Assembly (NCBI GenBank): GCA_964580725.1
Contig: CAZOLV010000011.1
Coordinates: 13,789-77,788 of the forward strand
Direction: 5' to 3'
DNA: 64,000 nucleotides
Origin: Amarolinea sp964580725
Lineage (GTDB): Bacteria; Chloroflexota; Anaerolineae; SSC4; Amarolineaceae
Shown piece after piece: positions 53,346 to 62,536 of this stretch. Made by a program: the position numbers and the translations under genes. Each line of letters begins with the position of its first letter. Positions within the stretch are counted from its first letter, which is position 1. The notes below the pieces were generated by a model. That model was not told the origin of the DNA. It worked only from the letters and a program-made list of their open reading frames with translations, and did no database searches.

Positions 53346-54731
53346 TTACGAAAGGACGGGCGGCGCGGCGCCGCTCTGTGCGTGCGCAGTCCAGGCGGCG
53401 CCCCACAGCCCCCACACTGTCCAGGTGAGCAGGCGCCCTTGTGTGGCCTGAAACGGGTAATACTCGAACAGCCCGATGATGATGAGGGCGAGCAGGGCGG
53501 CGGTTGGACCGGCGAGGGCCGCCGGCAGCGGGCGGCGGCGCAGCCAGGCGCCCAGGGGCGCCCATGTCAGCCAGAGCCACAAGAGCGCGCCGGCCGGCCC
53601 CAATTCCACGGCGGCCAGTAGGGGAACGAGATGCACCGGCTGCGCCGTGTAGGGGCCAAGCAGATCAGCGTTGTCGCGCACAATCGCATGTGTGAACTGC
53701 GCCAGACCAACGCCAGGCCAGGGCGCCTGTACGAATTGACGCCAGGCGATGACGATCAGCACCACCCGCTCGTTGACCGAGCGCGCCTCAGTCCCTGCGC
53801 CGGTCAGCCCCAGGCGGCTGGCCAGGATGGGCCAGGTGAGCAGGGCGAAGATCAGGCTCAGGCCGAGCAGCGGCGTCAGCACCCGCCACAACAGACGACG
53901 ACGCTGCGCCTCTGGCTGCGCCAGCAGCGCATGGCTGCCGATCAGCAGGGCGCCCAGCGCTGCACCCACCCAGGCGGAGCGGGAGAAGGTCAGAGCCAGG
54001 GCCAGGCCGGTCAGCGCCAGGCCGCTGAACCAGGCCCAACGCCAACGCAGCGGGTGGGTCATGACCACGGCCAGCGCCAGCAGCAGCGCCACGGCCAGGC
54101 AGCCGGCCAGGATGTTCGGATGCTGCGTCAGGCCGTAGGGTCGCAGCCAGCGCACGCCGGCGGCATAGATGACGCTGACGCCGGGCAACTGCTGGCTGAG
54201 CGGCACTTCGCCCACGAAGCCGAGGCCCACGGCCTGCTGGCGGATGACCTGCAGCAGGACGATGGACGCCTGGAGCGCGGCGCCGGTCAGCAGGCAGGCG
54301 GGCGCCCACCGCTGCAACCAGGGCGTGGCGGCAATGGACAGCGCCCAGAGGGTGACGAGCGCCAGGCGCACGGTGTGATAGAGGGCCAGCGCCGGATCGG
54401 GCGCCGCCGGCGTCAACGCCAGGGCCAGCAGCGGCAGGGCCAGCAACGGCCATCGCAGCCAACCCGGCAGCGCCGGCCGGCCTGACGCCCCAAGCAGCCA
54501 GGCTGCAATGGCAACGACGAGCAGGGCGTCGGTGAGGTAGAGGGAGAGGTCGGTCAGCTCGTGGAACGGGATGGCGTCGGTTGGACGGCGCACGATGATC
54601 CAATGCTGCCACCAGGGCAGTACGATCAAGACGGCGGCGCTGGCGCTGCGTTGGGCGAGGATGAGCAGATGACGAATGGACAAGATGACCACCTGGCTGG
54701 TCTGCGACGAACCGCTGAATCGCCGCCGCAT
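53346..54731 (-). CDS. O-antigen ligase/polymerase-like (Wzy_C) membrane protein
   Basis: About 461 aa from the ATG at 54731 (a start at 54821 is possible). About twelve helices with the Wzy_C signatures YGLTQHPNILAG, TFSRSAWVGAALG and WPGVGLAQFTHAI. Such proteins polymerise or ligate cell-surface glycans, or belong to related membrane enzymes. It reads in the same direction as the GH13 gene but is not clearly connected. Confidence 0.82.
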   Translation of the reverse strand: MRRRFSGSSQTSQVVILSIRHLLILAQRSASAAVLIVLPWWQHWIIVRRPTDAIPFHELTDLSLYLTDALLVVAIAAWLLGASGRPALPGWLRWPLLALPLLALALTPAAPDPALALYHTVRLALVTLWALSIAATPWLQRWAPACLLTGAALQASIVLLQVIRQQAVGLGFVGEVPLSQQLPGVSVIYAAGVRWLRPYGLTQHPNILAGCLAVALLLALAVVMTHPLRWRWAWFSGLALTGLALALTFSRSAWVGAALGALLIGSHALLAQPEAQRRRLLWRVLTPLLGLSLIFALLTWPILASRLGLTGAGTEARSVNERVVLIVIAWRQFVQAPWPGVGLAQFTHAIVRDNADLLGPYTAQPVHLVPLLAAVELGPAGALLWLWLTWAPLGAWLRRRPLPAALAGPTAALLALIIIGLFEYYPFQATQGRLLTWTVWGLWGAAWTAHAQSGAAPPVLS

Positions 54732-55013
54732 GGATTGCCTCTTTACGATGTGCGATGCTCGCCCGCATCTGGGCGGCGACAAGCCGCCCGGCGTCTGCAT
54801 CGCTGCGCCCGATTCTACCACACCGGGCGCCTACCAGCCCATTTTGGCGCAGCTAAATTGACAGTCTCCGCCAATTGCCTTAGAAGTGGAGGCGGAGCAC
54901 AGAGGAATGCGCATTTTCAACGTTTTTGCCGAGGCGAACAAACTGTCGAGCTGACCTGGCGTGACTCCAACCAACGGTGAAACGCCGTTCTATGTTTCTG
55001 CCTATGGCGGAAG

Positions 55014-55051
55014 CCCCAAACCCTAAAGGGTTCTGAGGTCTTTTGGGTTTC
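55014..55051. repeat. Dispersed palindromic intergenic repeat (type B), copy 2
   Basis: Begins CCCCAAACCCTAAAGG and ends TCTTTTGGGTTTC; it aligns with the reverse complement of 5063-5101. Changes at the centre weaken the perfect inner palindrome of copy 1 but the outer pairing (CCCAAA/TTTGGG) remains. Confidence 0.7.
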
Positions 55052-55095
55052 TTACCGCATGATTGAGCAGATACCCGCATGGATACTGCCGGCGC

Positions 55096-55124
55096 TTGGC
55101 AAGTTGACCAATCCTGGCTATAAT
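55096..55124 (+). promoter_or_regulatory. Promoter of the DUF5107 gene, apparently leaderless
   Basis: TTGGCA (55096-55101), 17 bases, TATAAT (55119-55124). The ATG at 55132 starts 7 bases after the -10 and no ribosome binding site fits between. Confidence 0.65.
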
Positions 55125-55131
55125 CGCTGTC

Positions 55132-56802
55132 ATGTGGATGACAAACTCCAGGGCGCCTGGCAGCGGGTGGGCGCCGTTGCTCGCCGCCGCCGGGATGGCG
55201 TTGTGTCTGCTCAGCGCATGCGCACAGCCAACGCCCGCGCCGCCGGCAACCGTGGCCGCGACCGGCCCCTCTCCGTCGCCCACCGCCGCTGTTACCCTGA
55301 CGCCCACGTCATCGCCCACGCTCACGCCAACGGCGACCACACGACCCACGCGCACGCCCACGCTCACCCCAACGGCGCCGCTGCTGCCCACATCCACGCC
55401 GACGGCTGAACCGACCAGCACACCGACTCAGCGCAGTACGCCAACCGTCCCACCCACGCCCGTCGCCACGGTCAGCGTGTACGAACGCGACATCACCTTC
55501 GACCTCTACCCCTTTGCCGCCTTTCAGCGCGAGGTGACCGACCCGACCTTCAACTGGAGCTGGCGCATGCTTGATCGCGCCGCCTATGAGGCCTCACAGC
55601 CGCAGCCCACGCCCCAGACGCTGCGCGCAGTGACGTTGGAAAACGAGTTCCTGCGTTTGAGCGTGTTGCCCGATCTGGGCGGACGCTTGATCGAGTGCTT
55701 CTACAAGCCCACAGGCCGCCAGTTGTTCTATCGCAACCCAACGCTCAAACCGTCGCCCTGGGGACCGCCGCAGCGCAACGGCCTGGTCGCCGGTTGGCTG
55801 GCGGCCGGCGGCGTCGAATGGGGTATCCCTGTCGAGGAGCACGGCTACGCCTGGGGCAGTCGTTGGGGTTACGATACGCCGCAGCCCAGCTCGGACGAGG
55901 CGACGATCACCGTTTTTCAGGAACCAAAGGGCCGTTTGCAGATCAGCGTAGACATCACCCTGCGCGCCGGTGAGGCGGCCTTTTCTCTGCGCACGCGGCT
56001 GACCAATCCGGGCCAGGAGGCGACGACGTTCAAATACTGGCTCAACGCCATGCTGGCGCCCGGCGGCCGCAACCGCCCCGGCCCTGAACTGCGCTTCATC
56101 CTGCCTGGCGACGCCGTGACGGTGCATTCGACCGGCGACGCCAGCCTGCCAGCCGCCGGTCAGCCGCTGAGCTGGCCGATGTACCAGGGGCGCGATCTGA
56201 GCCGCCTGGGCAACTGGCGGCAGTATTTGGGCTTCTTTGCCCGGCCAATCGCCAACGCCGGTTTCATGGGTGTTTACGATCTGGCCGCTGACGAGGGGCT
56301 GGCGCGCGTTTTTCCCGCCGACGTGATGCAAGGCGCCAAGTTCTTTGCGCTCGGTTGGAGCGACCCGCTGCCCGCCAACCTCTACACCGATGATGGTTCT
56401 AGCTATGTCGAAATGCACGGCGGGCTGGCTCCCACCTTCGACGACGCCATCAGCCTCGGCGCCGGCGAGACGATCTACTGGGAAGAGACCTGGTTCCCGG
56501 TGGCCGGAATTGGGACGTTCGTTTTTGCCGATCAGGATGGGGCGCTCAACCTCTCCATGATACCGTCGCAGGGGTTGCATGTCGCCATTTTGCCGGTGCG
56601 CCGCACCAGCGCCGTCCTGACGCTGACCGTGGCTGGCGCTGCGCTCGAGCGGCGCGAGGTCACGCTGGCGCCGGCGCGGCCGTTTGCCTTCACGGCGCCG
56701 CTGCCGGCGGATGTGCCCGCCCGTGCGCCGGTGACCGTGCAGTTGTTGGACGTAGCAGGCGCCGTCATGCTGCAGTATGAGCAGGAGATGACATTACGGT
56801 GA
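55132..56802 (+). CDS. DUF5107 lipoprotein
   Basis: 556 aa. Lipoprotein signal ending LLSAC, then about 80 residues of Pro/Thr repeats (TPTSSPTLTPTAT), then a galactose-mutarotase-like beta-sandwich: NEFLRLSVLPDLGGRL, YRNP and GGVEWGIPVEEHGY are typical of DUF5107. It may bind or process a glycan at the cell surface. The stop overlaps the GTG of the next gene. Confidence 0.88.
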   Translation: MWMTNSRAPGSGWAPLLAAAGMALCLLSACAQPTPAPPATVAATGPSPSPTAAVTLTPTSSPTLTPTATTRPTRTPTLTPTAPLLPTSTPTAEPTSTPTQRSTPTVPPTPVATVSVYERDITFDLYPFAAFQREVTDPTFNWSWRMLDRAAYEASQPQPTPQTLRAVTLENEFLRLSVLPDLGGRLIECFYKPTGRQLFYRNPTLKPSPWGPPQRNGLVAGWLAAGGVEWGIPVEEHGYAWGSRWGYDTPQPSSDEATITVFQEPKGRLQISVDITLRAGEAAFSLRTRLTNPGQEATTFKYWLNAMLAPGGRNRPGPELRFILPGDAVTVHSTGDASLPAAGQPLSWPMYQGRDLSRLGNWRQYLGFFARPIANAGFMGVYDLAADEGLARVFPADVMQGAKFFALGWSDPLPANLYTDDGSSYVEMHGGLAPTFDDAISLGAGETIYWEETWFPVAGIGTFVFADQDGALNLSMIPSQGLHVAILPVRRTSAVLTLTVAGAALERREVTLAPARPFAFTAPLPADVPARAPVTVQLLDVAGAVMLQYEQEMTLR

Positions 56803-58727
56803 CATCGTCGAATTCCGAAGCCAAGACCGGCCCTCGCCTGGAGCCGGCAACGAACGACGCTGCAGCCCCTGGCAGCGCACAGCCGGCCACCTCGACGCGC
56901 CGACGCCTGGCGCTACCGCGCCTGGCGCTACCGCGCCTGGCGCGACCGCGCCTGGCGCGACCGCGCCTGGCTGTGCGCCGCTGGCGTGGGCCTGGATTGC
57001 GTTGGCTGGTTGTTTACGGCCTTGTGCTCATTTTGGGCCTGGCGGGCCTGCTCTGGGCCGGAGTGAGCGGGGTACGGGCGGGGCTGGCGCAGCGCGCCGC
57101 GGCGCAGGCCACGGCGGTGGCCGATCATTATGGGCGAGCGCTGGCGCACATGACGGCGGGCGAAAATGCGCTGGCGCTGGCCGAACTGGAAATGACGCTG
57201 CGTCTGCAGCCCGATCATGTGGAGGCGCGCGCAGCCATGCTGCGCTTGATGGCGGCTACCTCGACGCCGCAAGCGACGTCGCCGCCGGCCCCAACGCCCA
57301 CGCCGCCGCCGGTCACGACGCCCTACACGCTCGATGTTCTGTTGAGCGAGGCGCAGGCGCTGTACGATCAGGCCCAATGGGCGCAGGCCGCCGAGCGGCT
57401 GGAGCGCATGCGCGCCGCCGACGCCAGCTTCCAGACCGAGGCGGTCTCCAGTTTGCTCTACAAAATCTACTACAACGCCGGAACCGAGGCGGTGACTGTG
57501 GGTCGTTTGGAGGAAGGCATACGCCAGTTCGAGCGGGCGTTGGCAGTGCGTCCGCAAGACCAGGCGGTGCAGGAGCAGAAGGAGCTGGCGGTCGCCTATC
57601 TGCAGGCCCTGTCGTACTGGCAGGCCAACTGGCAGCAGGCCGTGAAACTGTTCGCCGAACTGTACAAGCGCCGCCCCAACTATCTCGATGTCGAGACGCG
57701 CCTGGCCAATGCCGCCATTGCCTACGGCGATGCGTTGGCGCAGCGCAACGCCTGGTGCGACGCCCTGGCGCAGTACACCATTGCGCTGCAAGTACGGCCA
57801 AGCGCCAGTTTGCGCGCCACGCGTGACGCCGCCAGCGCCATCTGTAACGATCAGGCGGCGGCAACAACGTCGCCCACCGCGGGCGCTACGGCGCCGCCCG
57901 TCGCTGCGCCGGCAGAGGCGCTGGCCAGCGGCTACATCTATTTCTCCACCTGGGATACCGAATCGAATCGCTTCGTGCTCTATCGCACCGTCGTGGCGCC
58001 GGGGGCGCGGCCGTTTGCGATTCTCAAGGATGCTCGCCAGCCGCGCAGTGCGCCGGACGGCCAGCGCATTGCGGTGCGCAACGTCAGCGGCAACCAGATC
58101 GGCCTGGCGACGGTCAACCTGCAAGGTGACATCATGCGCCGCGTCACCACCTTTGCCGAGGATGAGTACGCCGCCTGGTCGCCCGACGCCCGCGAGTGGG
58201 TTTTCGCCTCCACGCGCGAGGGAGACCGGCGCTGGCGGCTGTATCACGCCTGGGCAGAGGGCACCGAAGCGACCGAGTTCATCATCTTTGGACGCAGCCC
58301 GGCCTGGTATCCCGGTCCCAACATTGCTTACGAGGGTTGCGATGACCAGGGCAACCGCTGCGGCTTGTGGCAGATCACGCCGGATCGTGCGCAGCGTGAG
58401 CCGCTGACCGACGTGGCGGGCGACACGGCGCCTGCCTGGGCGCCGGGCGGCAACCGGCTCGCCTTCATGTCGGCGCAGCGCAGCGGCAACTGGGACATCT
58501 TCGTGCGCGAGGGCAATTCAGGCAAAGTGACGGCGGTTGCGCCTGGCCCAAACGTCGAAGGGTTGCCCACATGGTCGCCCGATGGCCAGTGGCTGGCGTT
58601 CATCTCCAATCGAGATGGCGCCTGGGGTCTGTATGTTGTACGGCCAGGCGGCGCGCCGGCCAAGCTCTTCGACTTGCCCGGCGACTTGCCCGACTGGATG
58701 GCGGAACAGATCGCCTGGGGACCGTGA
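56799..58727 (+). CDS. Membrane-anchored TPR and PD40 (TolB-like propeller) protein
   Basis: 642 aa, GTG start at 56799 overlapping the previous stop by 4 bases. The cytoplasmic N-terminus contains five Arg/Leu/Pro pentad repeats (RLALP, RLARP) from 15-bp tandem repeats, then one membrane helix (about 67-88). TPR-like helices (ALALAELEMTLRLQPDH, IRQFERALAVRPQD) follow, then PD40 propeller blades (AAWSPDAREWVFASTREGD, PTWSPDGQWLAFISNRDG). It is probably a cell-envelope protein working with the DUF5107 lipoprotein; no substrate evident. Confidence 0.82.
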   Translation: MTSSNSEAKTGPRLEPATNDAAAPGSAQPATSTRRRLALPRLALPRLARPRLARPRLAVRRWRGPGLRWLVVYGLVLILGLAGLLWAGVSGVRAGLAQRAAAQATAVADHYGRALAHMTAGENALALAELEMTLRLQPDHVEARAAMLRLMAATSTPQATSPPAPTPTPPPVTTPYTLDVLLSEAQALYDQAQWAQAAERLERMRAADASFQTEAVSSLLYKIYYNAGTEAVTVGRLEEGIRQFERALAVRPQDQAVQEQKELAVAYLQALSYWQANWQQAVKLFAELYKRRPNYLDVETRLANAAIAYGDALAQRNAWCDALAQYTIALQVRPSASLRATRDAASAICNDQAAATTSPTAGATAPPVAAPAEALASGYIYFSTWDTESNRFVLYRTVVAPGARPFAILKDARQPRSAPDGQRIAVRNVSGNQIGLATVNLQGDIMRRVTTFAEDEYAAWSPDAREWVFASTREGDRRWRLYHAWAEGTEATEFIIFGRSPAWYPGPNIAYEGCDDQGNRCGLWQITPDRAQREPLTDVAGDTAPAWAPGGNRLAFMSAQRSGNWDIFVREGNSGKVTAVAPGPNVEGLPTWSPDGQWLAFISNRDGAWGLYVVRPGGAPAKLFDLPGDLPDWMAEQIAWGP

Positions 58728-58803
58728 TGCCAATGCGGAATTAGCGGCGTTTTGCCGTCTGTCTGCTTTTGCGGTATACTAGGCCGCAGCGATTGGATCG
58801 CTT

Positions 58804-58876
58804 CGGGGCGTAGCGCAGTTGGAAGCGCACAGCGTTTGGGACGCTGGGGTCGGAGGTTCAAATCCTCTCGCCCCGA
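58804..58876 (+). tRNA. tRNA-Pro (TGG anticodon)
   Basis: Acceptor arms CGGGGCG / CGCCCCG, anticodon stem CAGCG/CGCTG with loop TTTGGGA, T-loop TTCAAAT. CCA is not encoded. Confidence 0.95.
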
Positions 58877-58882
58877 CAGTTT

Positions 58883-58953
58883 GCGGGTGTAGTTTAGTGG
58901 CAGAACACCAGCCTTCCAAGTTGGTCGTGAGGGTTCGATTCCCTTCACCCGCT
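58883..58953 (+). tRNA. tRNA-Gly (TCC anticodon)
   Basis: Acceptor arms GCGGGTG / CACCCGC, anticodon loop CTTCCAA, T-loop TTCGATT. CCA is not encoded. Confidence 0.95.
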
Positions 58954-58982
58954 CACACGGGGCTGCCGGCAGGCAGCCTTTC

Positions 58983-59055
58983 GGGTCCCTAGCTCAGCGG
59001 TTAGAGCGGCCGGCTCATAACCGGTTGGTCCTCAGTTCGAATCTGGGGGGACCCA
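58983..59055 (+). tRNA. tRNA with CAT anticodon (Met, or Ile2)
   Basis: Acceptor arms GGGTCCC / GGGACCC, anticodon loop CTCATAA, T-loop TTCGAAT. It has a G1-C72 pair, so not initiator-like. An Ile2 tRNA with lysidine-modified CAT cannot be told from elongator Met by eye. Confidence 0.9.
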
Positions 59056-59065
59056 CTTTCTTCCC

Positions 59066-59956
59066 CTACTCCAGCCGATTCTCCAACACCATCTCCGGCG
59101 TAAAATGATCGAGTTGTAGATACCACTGCGCCGCGTCGAGCAACGCCTGTTGCGGGATCAGCCCCACCAGCTCCGTGCGTTCGATCGCACAGCCGTAGCG
59201 CGCCGCCTCGGAACGAATCATCTCCACCGCCCGGTGAATTGGCGTCTGTGTGAAGTCGGTCAGATTCATCGAGACCTGGGCGCGGCCGTCCACCAGCAGC
59301 CCAAGCGCCTTGACGAAGCGTAGCCCACCGCTCGAATGGCGCACCGCTTTGGCAATCTTCTTGGCCACCTCCACCTGATCCGTGTTCAGATAGGCGTTGA
59401 ACGCAATCAGAAAAGCGCGCGCGCCGATGATCACCGCACCTGCCGGGCCAACCTGTGCCGGGCCAAAGTCAGGCGCACGCGCCGGGTTGACGCCAATTTC
59501 GCTCTTGAGCTGTTCGTACTCGCCGCGCCGCACATCGGCCAGATTGACGCGCTCCGGCCGCGTGGCCGCCGCCTCGTACAAGAAGACCGGAAGGCCCAGC
59601 TCGTCACCCACACGCTGCCCCAAACGGCGCGCCAACTGCACGCAGTCGGCCATTGTGGCCTGGCGCACAGGCACGAAAGGCACCACATCGGTTGCCCCCA
59701 GGCGCGGATGTGCGCCGCGGTGCACATCCAGGTCAATCAGTCTGGCAGCTTGCGCAATCCCTTGAAAGACCGCTTCCAGCAGCGCCTCTGGCTCCCCGAC
59801 CAACGTGACCACCGAACGGTTATGATCGGCGTCGCTTTCCACATCCAACAACGACACGCCCGGCCGGCGCATTGTCTCTACAATCGCCTGAACGACCTCC
59901 GGCCGGCACCCTTCGCTAAAATTGGGCACACACTCGATCAACGGCTGCACCACCAT
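59066..59956 (-). CDS. ftcD: Glutamate formimidoyltransferase
   Basis: 296 aa from the ATG at 59956; only the formiminotransferase part is present, as in stand-alone bacterial enzymes. IECVPNFSEG, VHRGAHPRLGATDVVPFVP (catalytic His) and QVSMNLTDFTQTP are diagnostic. It transfers the formimino group from formiminoglutamate to tetrahydrofolate in histidine breakdown. No other hut genes are nearby. Confidence 0.94.
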   Translation of the reverse strand: MVVQPLIECVPNFSEGCRPEVVQAIVETMRRPGVSLLDVESDADHNRSVVTLVGEPEALLEAVFQGIAQAARLIDLDVHRGAHPRLGATDVVPFVPVRQATMADCVQLARRLGQRVGDELGLPVFLYEAAATRPERVNLADVRRGEYEQLKSEIGVNPARAPDFGPAQVGPAGAVIIGARAFLIAFNAYLNTDQVEVAKKIAKAVRHSSGGLRFVKALGLLVDGRAQVSMNLTDFTQTPIHRAVEMIRSEAARYGCAIERTELVGLIPQQALLDAAQWYLQLDHFTPEMVLENRLE

Positions 59957-60068
59957 CAACCTCCCTGATTCATGCGGCATCGAGAAGCCGCACGCCAGTC
60001 TGCGGCCGGCTTCTGGCCATCTATTCTACGGGCGCCTGTCTCGATTCTGCAAATTGCGTAGCGGCTGT

Positions 60069-60097
60069 TTGGCGCCCCTTTGCCCGTGTGGTAGAAT
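60069..60097 (+). promoter_or_regulatory. Promoter of the complex I-like cassette
   Basis: TTGGCG (60069-60074), 17 bases, TAGAAT (60092-60097), about 47 bases before the proposed TTG start. Confidence 0.55.
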
Positions 60098-60143
60098 CGC
60101 CGCAAGACTTTCGATCATTCATTGGGATGTTGGGATTTACGCA

Positions 60144-61808
60144 TTGGGATTCGATCTCTTCTCGCCGTCGGGGCCAGTCCTCGCTCTGCTCATGGGGGCG
60201 CTTGTGCTCGTGTTGTTGGCCCGCTGGCGGCAGCCGGGCTGGCACAGCCTCCTGGCGACGCTGACGGCGTTGGCGGCGGGCTTGCTCTGGTATCGCCTGC
60301 GCGGCGCGCCCGATCTTCCCGTCCTGGAACAACCGTGGGAGGTGATGGTGCTTCCGGCCGCCACGCTCGTCTGGCGGTTGGACGGTTGGGCCTGGCTTTG
60401 TGGACTGCTTGCCATCCTCGTCACAGTCTTCGAAATCCTGTTCAATTGGGATTCCGCCGGTTGGAGCACCCCGCGGGTGCACAGCCGCCGCCTGCTGGCC
60501 CTGGCGGCGGCGTTGGCGGTCGTCGCCTCCAACAACCTGCTCACCCTGGCCAGCATGTGGATGCTCTTCGAATGCGCCCTGCTCGCCCGCCATGCGACGC
60601 GCCCGCAGCAATCTGTGACCGTCGCCGACGCCTTGGGCGGACTTCTCATCTGGCTCGCCATCAGCCTGACGAGCCTGGAACTGGCTCAACTGCCGCTTGG
60701 GGCTGGCGCTTTGACCTCTCTGCCCTTGCTCCTCCTCCTGCTGACCGGCCTCTGGCGCGTTGCCGCCTATCCCTTCCACCCCTGGCTGCTGGCCGATACC
60801 TCTAGCAGCCGGCCAGCGCGCCTGGCCGAGTTTCTACTCCCCATGACCGCCGGCCTTGCCCTGCTCGGCCGCCTGCATCAGGCCGGCCTGGCCGCCCAGA
60901 TGCAGCAGCCGGTCTGGCTGGCGATTGGTCTTGCCGGCCTGTTGGGCAGCAGCCTGGCCGCCTGGCTCGATCCCAACCAGGAGCGCAGCCTGCTGCTCGT
61001 GGCCGTCAATCGCATCGTGTGGTGCATGACGGCCCTGGTCCTCAGCCCGACGGTCAGTCAGGCCGCCGCCGCCTGGCCGGCGCTCACCCTGACGCTTGGA
61101 TTGAGCGGCCTGTTGATCGGCCAGGCCATTGCGCGCACCTCCGGCTGGCGTGGGCCGCTGGCGCTGTCCATGCTGGCGCTCATCGGACTCCCCGGCATGA
61201 TCGGCCTGCCCATCCGCACCATCCTGGCCACCCTGCCCACCATGCAGGACGTCCTGCTGCCGGGGTTGGACACCGTGCGCTGGCTGCTCACCTTGCTGGC
61301 CGACAGCATCGCCGTGGCGGCCATTCTGCGTCACTGGCCGGCCGCCGTCCGCATCGGTTCGCCCAACGATCTGCTGGCGCAGCGTTGGCCCATCGTGCGC
61401 CAACTGGCCGGCTTCGTTCTTTTTGCTGCGCCGCTCCTCACCCTGGGCCTGCGGCCCGATCTGTTGGCCGGCTGGCTTGGGCTGATGGAGCAGAACCAAC
61501 TCGTCGAGCCGTTGTGGGCGCAGATACAGCGTTTGTCGGTTTGGATGTGGGCCATTCAGGCGGCGGCGATTGGGGCCGGCTTTCTGCTGGCCCGCTGGCG
61601 ATCGCGCCTGCTGGCCGCCCAAATCACACGGCAGCGCATCATCACCCAGGTTGTCAGCCTGGACTGGCTGCTGGCCGGCCTGCGTGCGGCGGGGCGCGGC
61701 GTGGCCGCTTTCACAGCGCAGCTCGCCGGGCTGCTGGACGGCGCCGGCTACGTGGGCTGGCTGGCCCTCGTCGTCTTGATCGCCTTCCTCCTGCAAACCG
61801 GAACGTAA
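60144..61808 (+). CDS. Complex I/Mrp antiporter-like membrane protein (NuoL/M/N superfamily), first gene
   Basis: About 554 aa. Around fourteen helices. The region AYPFHPWLLADTSSSRPARLAEFLLP corresponds to the family HxWLPxAHxxxP segment. The start is uncertain: the first membrane helix requires a start before 60192, and TTG at 60144 is the best candidate. Pumping residues are poorly conserved to the eye. It begins a three-gene cassette with tight spacing. Function is inferred as proton or sodium translocation linked to a redox or ion module not in the window. Confidence 0.7.
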   Translation: MGFDLFSPSGPVLALLMGALVLVLLARWRQPGWHSLLATLTALAAGLLWYRLRGAPDLPVLEQPWEVMVLPAATLVWRLDGWAWLCGLLAILVTVFEILFNWDSAGWSTPRVHSRRLLALAAALAVVASNNLLTLASMWMLFECALLARHATRPQQSVTVADALGGLLIWLAISLTSLELAQLPLGAGALTSLPLLLLLLTGLWRVAAYPFHPWLLADTSSSRPARLAEFLLPMTAGLALLGRLHQAGLAAQMQQPVWLAIGLAGLLGSSLAAWLDPNQERSLLLVAVNRIVWCMTALVLSPTVSQAAAAWPALTLTLGLSGLLIGQAIARTSGWRGPLALSMLALIGLPGMIGLPIRTILATLPTMQDVLLPGLDTVRWLLTLLADSIAVAAILRHWPAAVRIGSPNDLLAQRWPIVRQLAGFVLFAAPLLTLGLRPDLLAGWLGLMEQNQLVEPLWAQIQRLSVWMWAIQAAAIGAGFLLARWRSRLLAAQITRQRIITQVVSLDWLLAGLRAAGRGVAAFTAQLAGLLDGAGYVGWLALVVLIAFLLQTGT

Positions 61809-61822
61809 GGAGACGTCTGCCG

Positions 61823-62536
61823 ATGCCGCCTTTACCACCCCTTGCGCGCCTGGCCGCCGCCCTGGATGTCATGGCCGGTTTGCCCGCCATCGTCCTTGCC
61901 GTCGTTGCCGCGGGCCTGCTGATCACCGTGGCCGACTGGCGCCTTTTCATCTTGATCCTGCAGCTTTTCTACATCGCCCTCGCCCTCGCCAGCCTGCGCA
62001 TGCTGCCGCCCGAATGGGCCATCCTGCGCATGATGGTAGGCGGGTTCATCGGCATCATGTGGTTCTTGTCGGCCCGGCAGATTACGCATGAGCGCCTGCA
62101 GGCGCGCCGCAAACAGGCCAGCGGCACCGCGCCGATTCGTGCGCCGGGCGGGCGTGCGGCGCCGGTCTGGCCGGTGCTGGCGACAACCACCACCTTCCGC
62201 GGCGTCGTCGTCGCCATGATCGGCATCGCCCTCTTCATGCGCAGTGCCAAAATCACCCTGCCTGGGCTGTCGCCGGAGGCCGATTTCTTGTGCTTGTGGC
62301 TGGCGATCATGGGGCTGCTGGCCCTGGCGCTGGACGAAGAACCCCTCAAGGCTGGCAGCGGGCTGCTGATGTGGCTGGCAGCGGTGCAGATTTTCTACGG
62401 CAACCTGACGCATGACGCCGGCCTGATCGGCGTGATCGGGGCGCTGGAACTGCTGGTCGGCCTGGCCTGCGCCTATCTGATGGTTGCGCGCGCCGCTCCC
62501 GTCTCGTCCGCGCCAGAACAGGAGCCTTTGCCATGA
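61823..62536 (+). CDS. Hypothetical membrane protein in complex I-like cassette
   Basis: 237 aa from the ATG at 61823 with AAGGAGA upstream. About seven helices, with a basic cytoplasmic loop (HERLQARRKQASG) in the middle. No family recognised. It lies between two antiporter-like subunits, its end overlapping the next start (ATGA), so it is probably a small subunit of the same complex, perhaps an MnhE/NuoJ-like position (inference). Confidence 0.65.
   Translation: MPPLPPLARLAAALDVMAGLPAIVLAVVAAGLLITVADWRLFILILQLFYIALALASLRMLPPEWAILRMMVGGFIGIMWFLSARQITHERLQARRKQASGTAPIRAPGGRAAPVWPVLATTTTFRGVVVAMIGIALFMRSAKITLPGLSPEADFLCLWLAIMGLLALALDEEPLKAGSGLLMWLAAVQIFYGNLTHDAGLIGVIGALELLVGLACAYLMVARAAPVSSAPEQEPLP

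Larger units (their letters stand above)
54732..55131. other. Divergent intergenic region
   Basis: 400 bases between the O-antigen ligase-like gene and the DUF5107 gene. It holds the type B palindromic repeat (55014-55051) and the DUF5107 promoter (55096-55124). I see no gene in the rest. Confidence 0.6.

Noticed and set aside
53241..53580. Longer N-terminus for the GH13 protein
   Set aside because: The upstream 113 codons are Arg/Pro-rich and overlap antisense the O-antigen ligase-like gene; the ATG at 53241 starts sequence with protein-like character.
58804..59055. tRNA-Sec among the three clustered tRNAs
   Set aside because: Anticodons are TGG, TCC and CAT; none is TCA and none has the long extra arm of tRNA-Sec.
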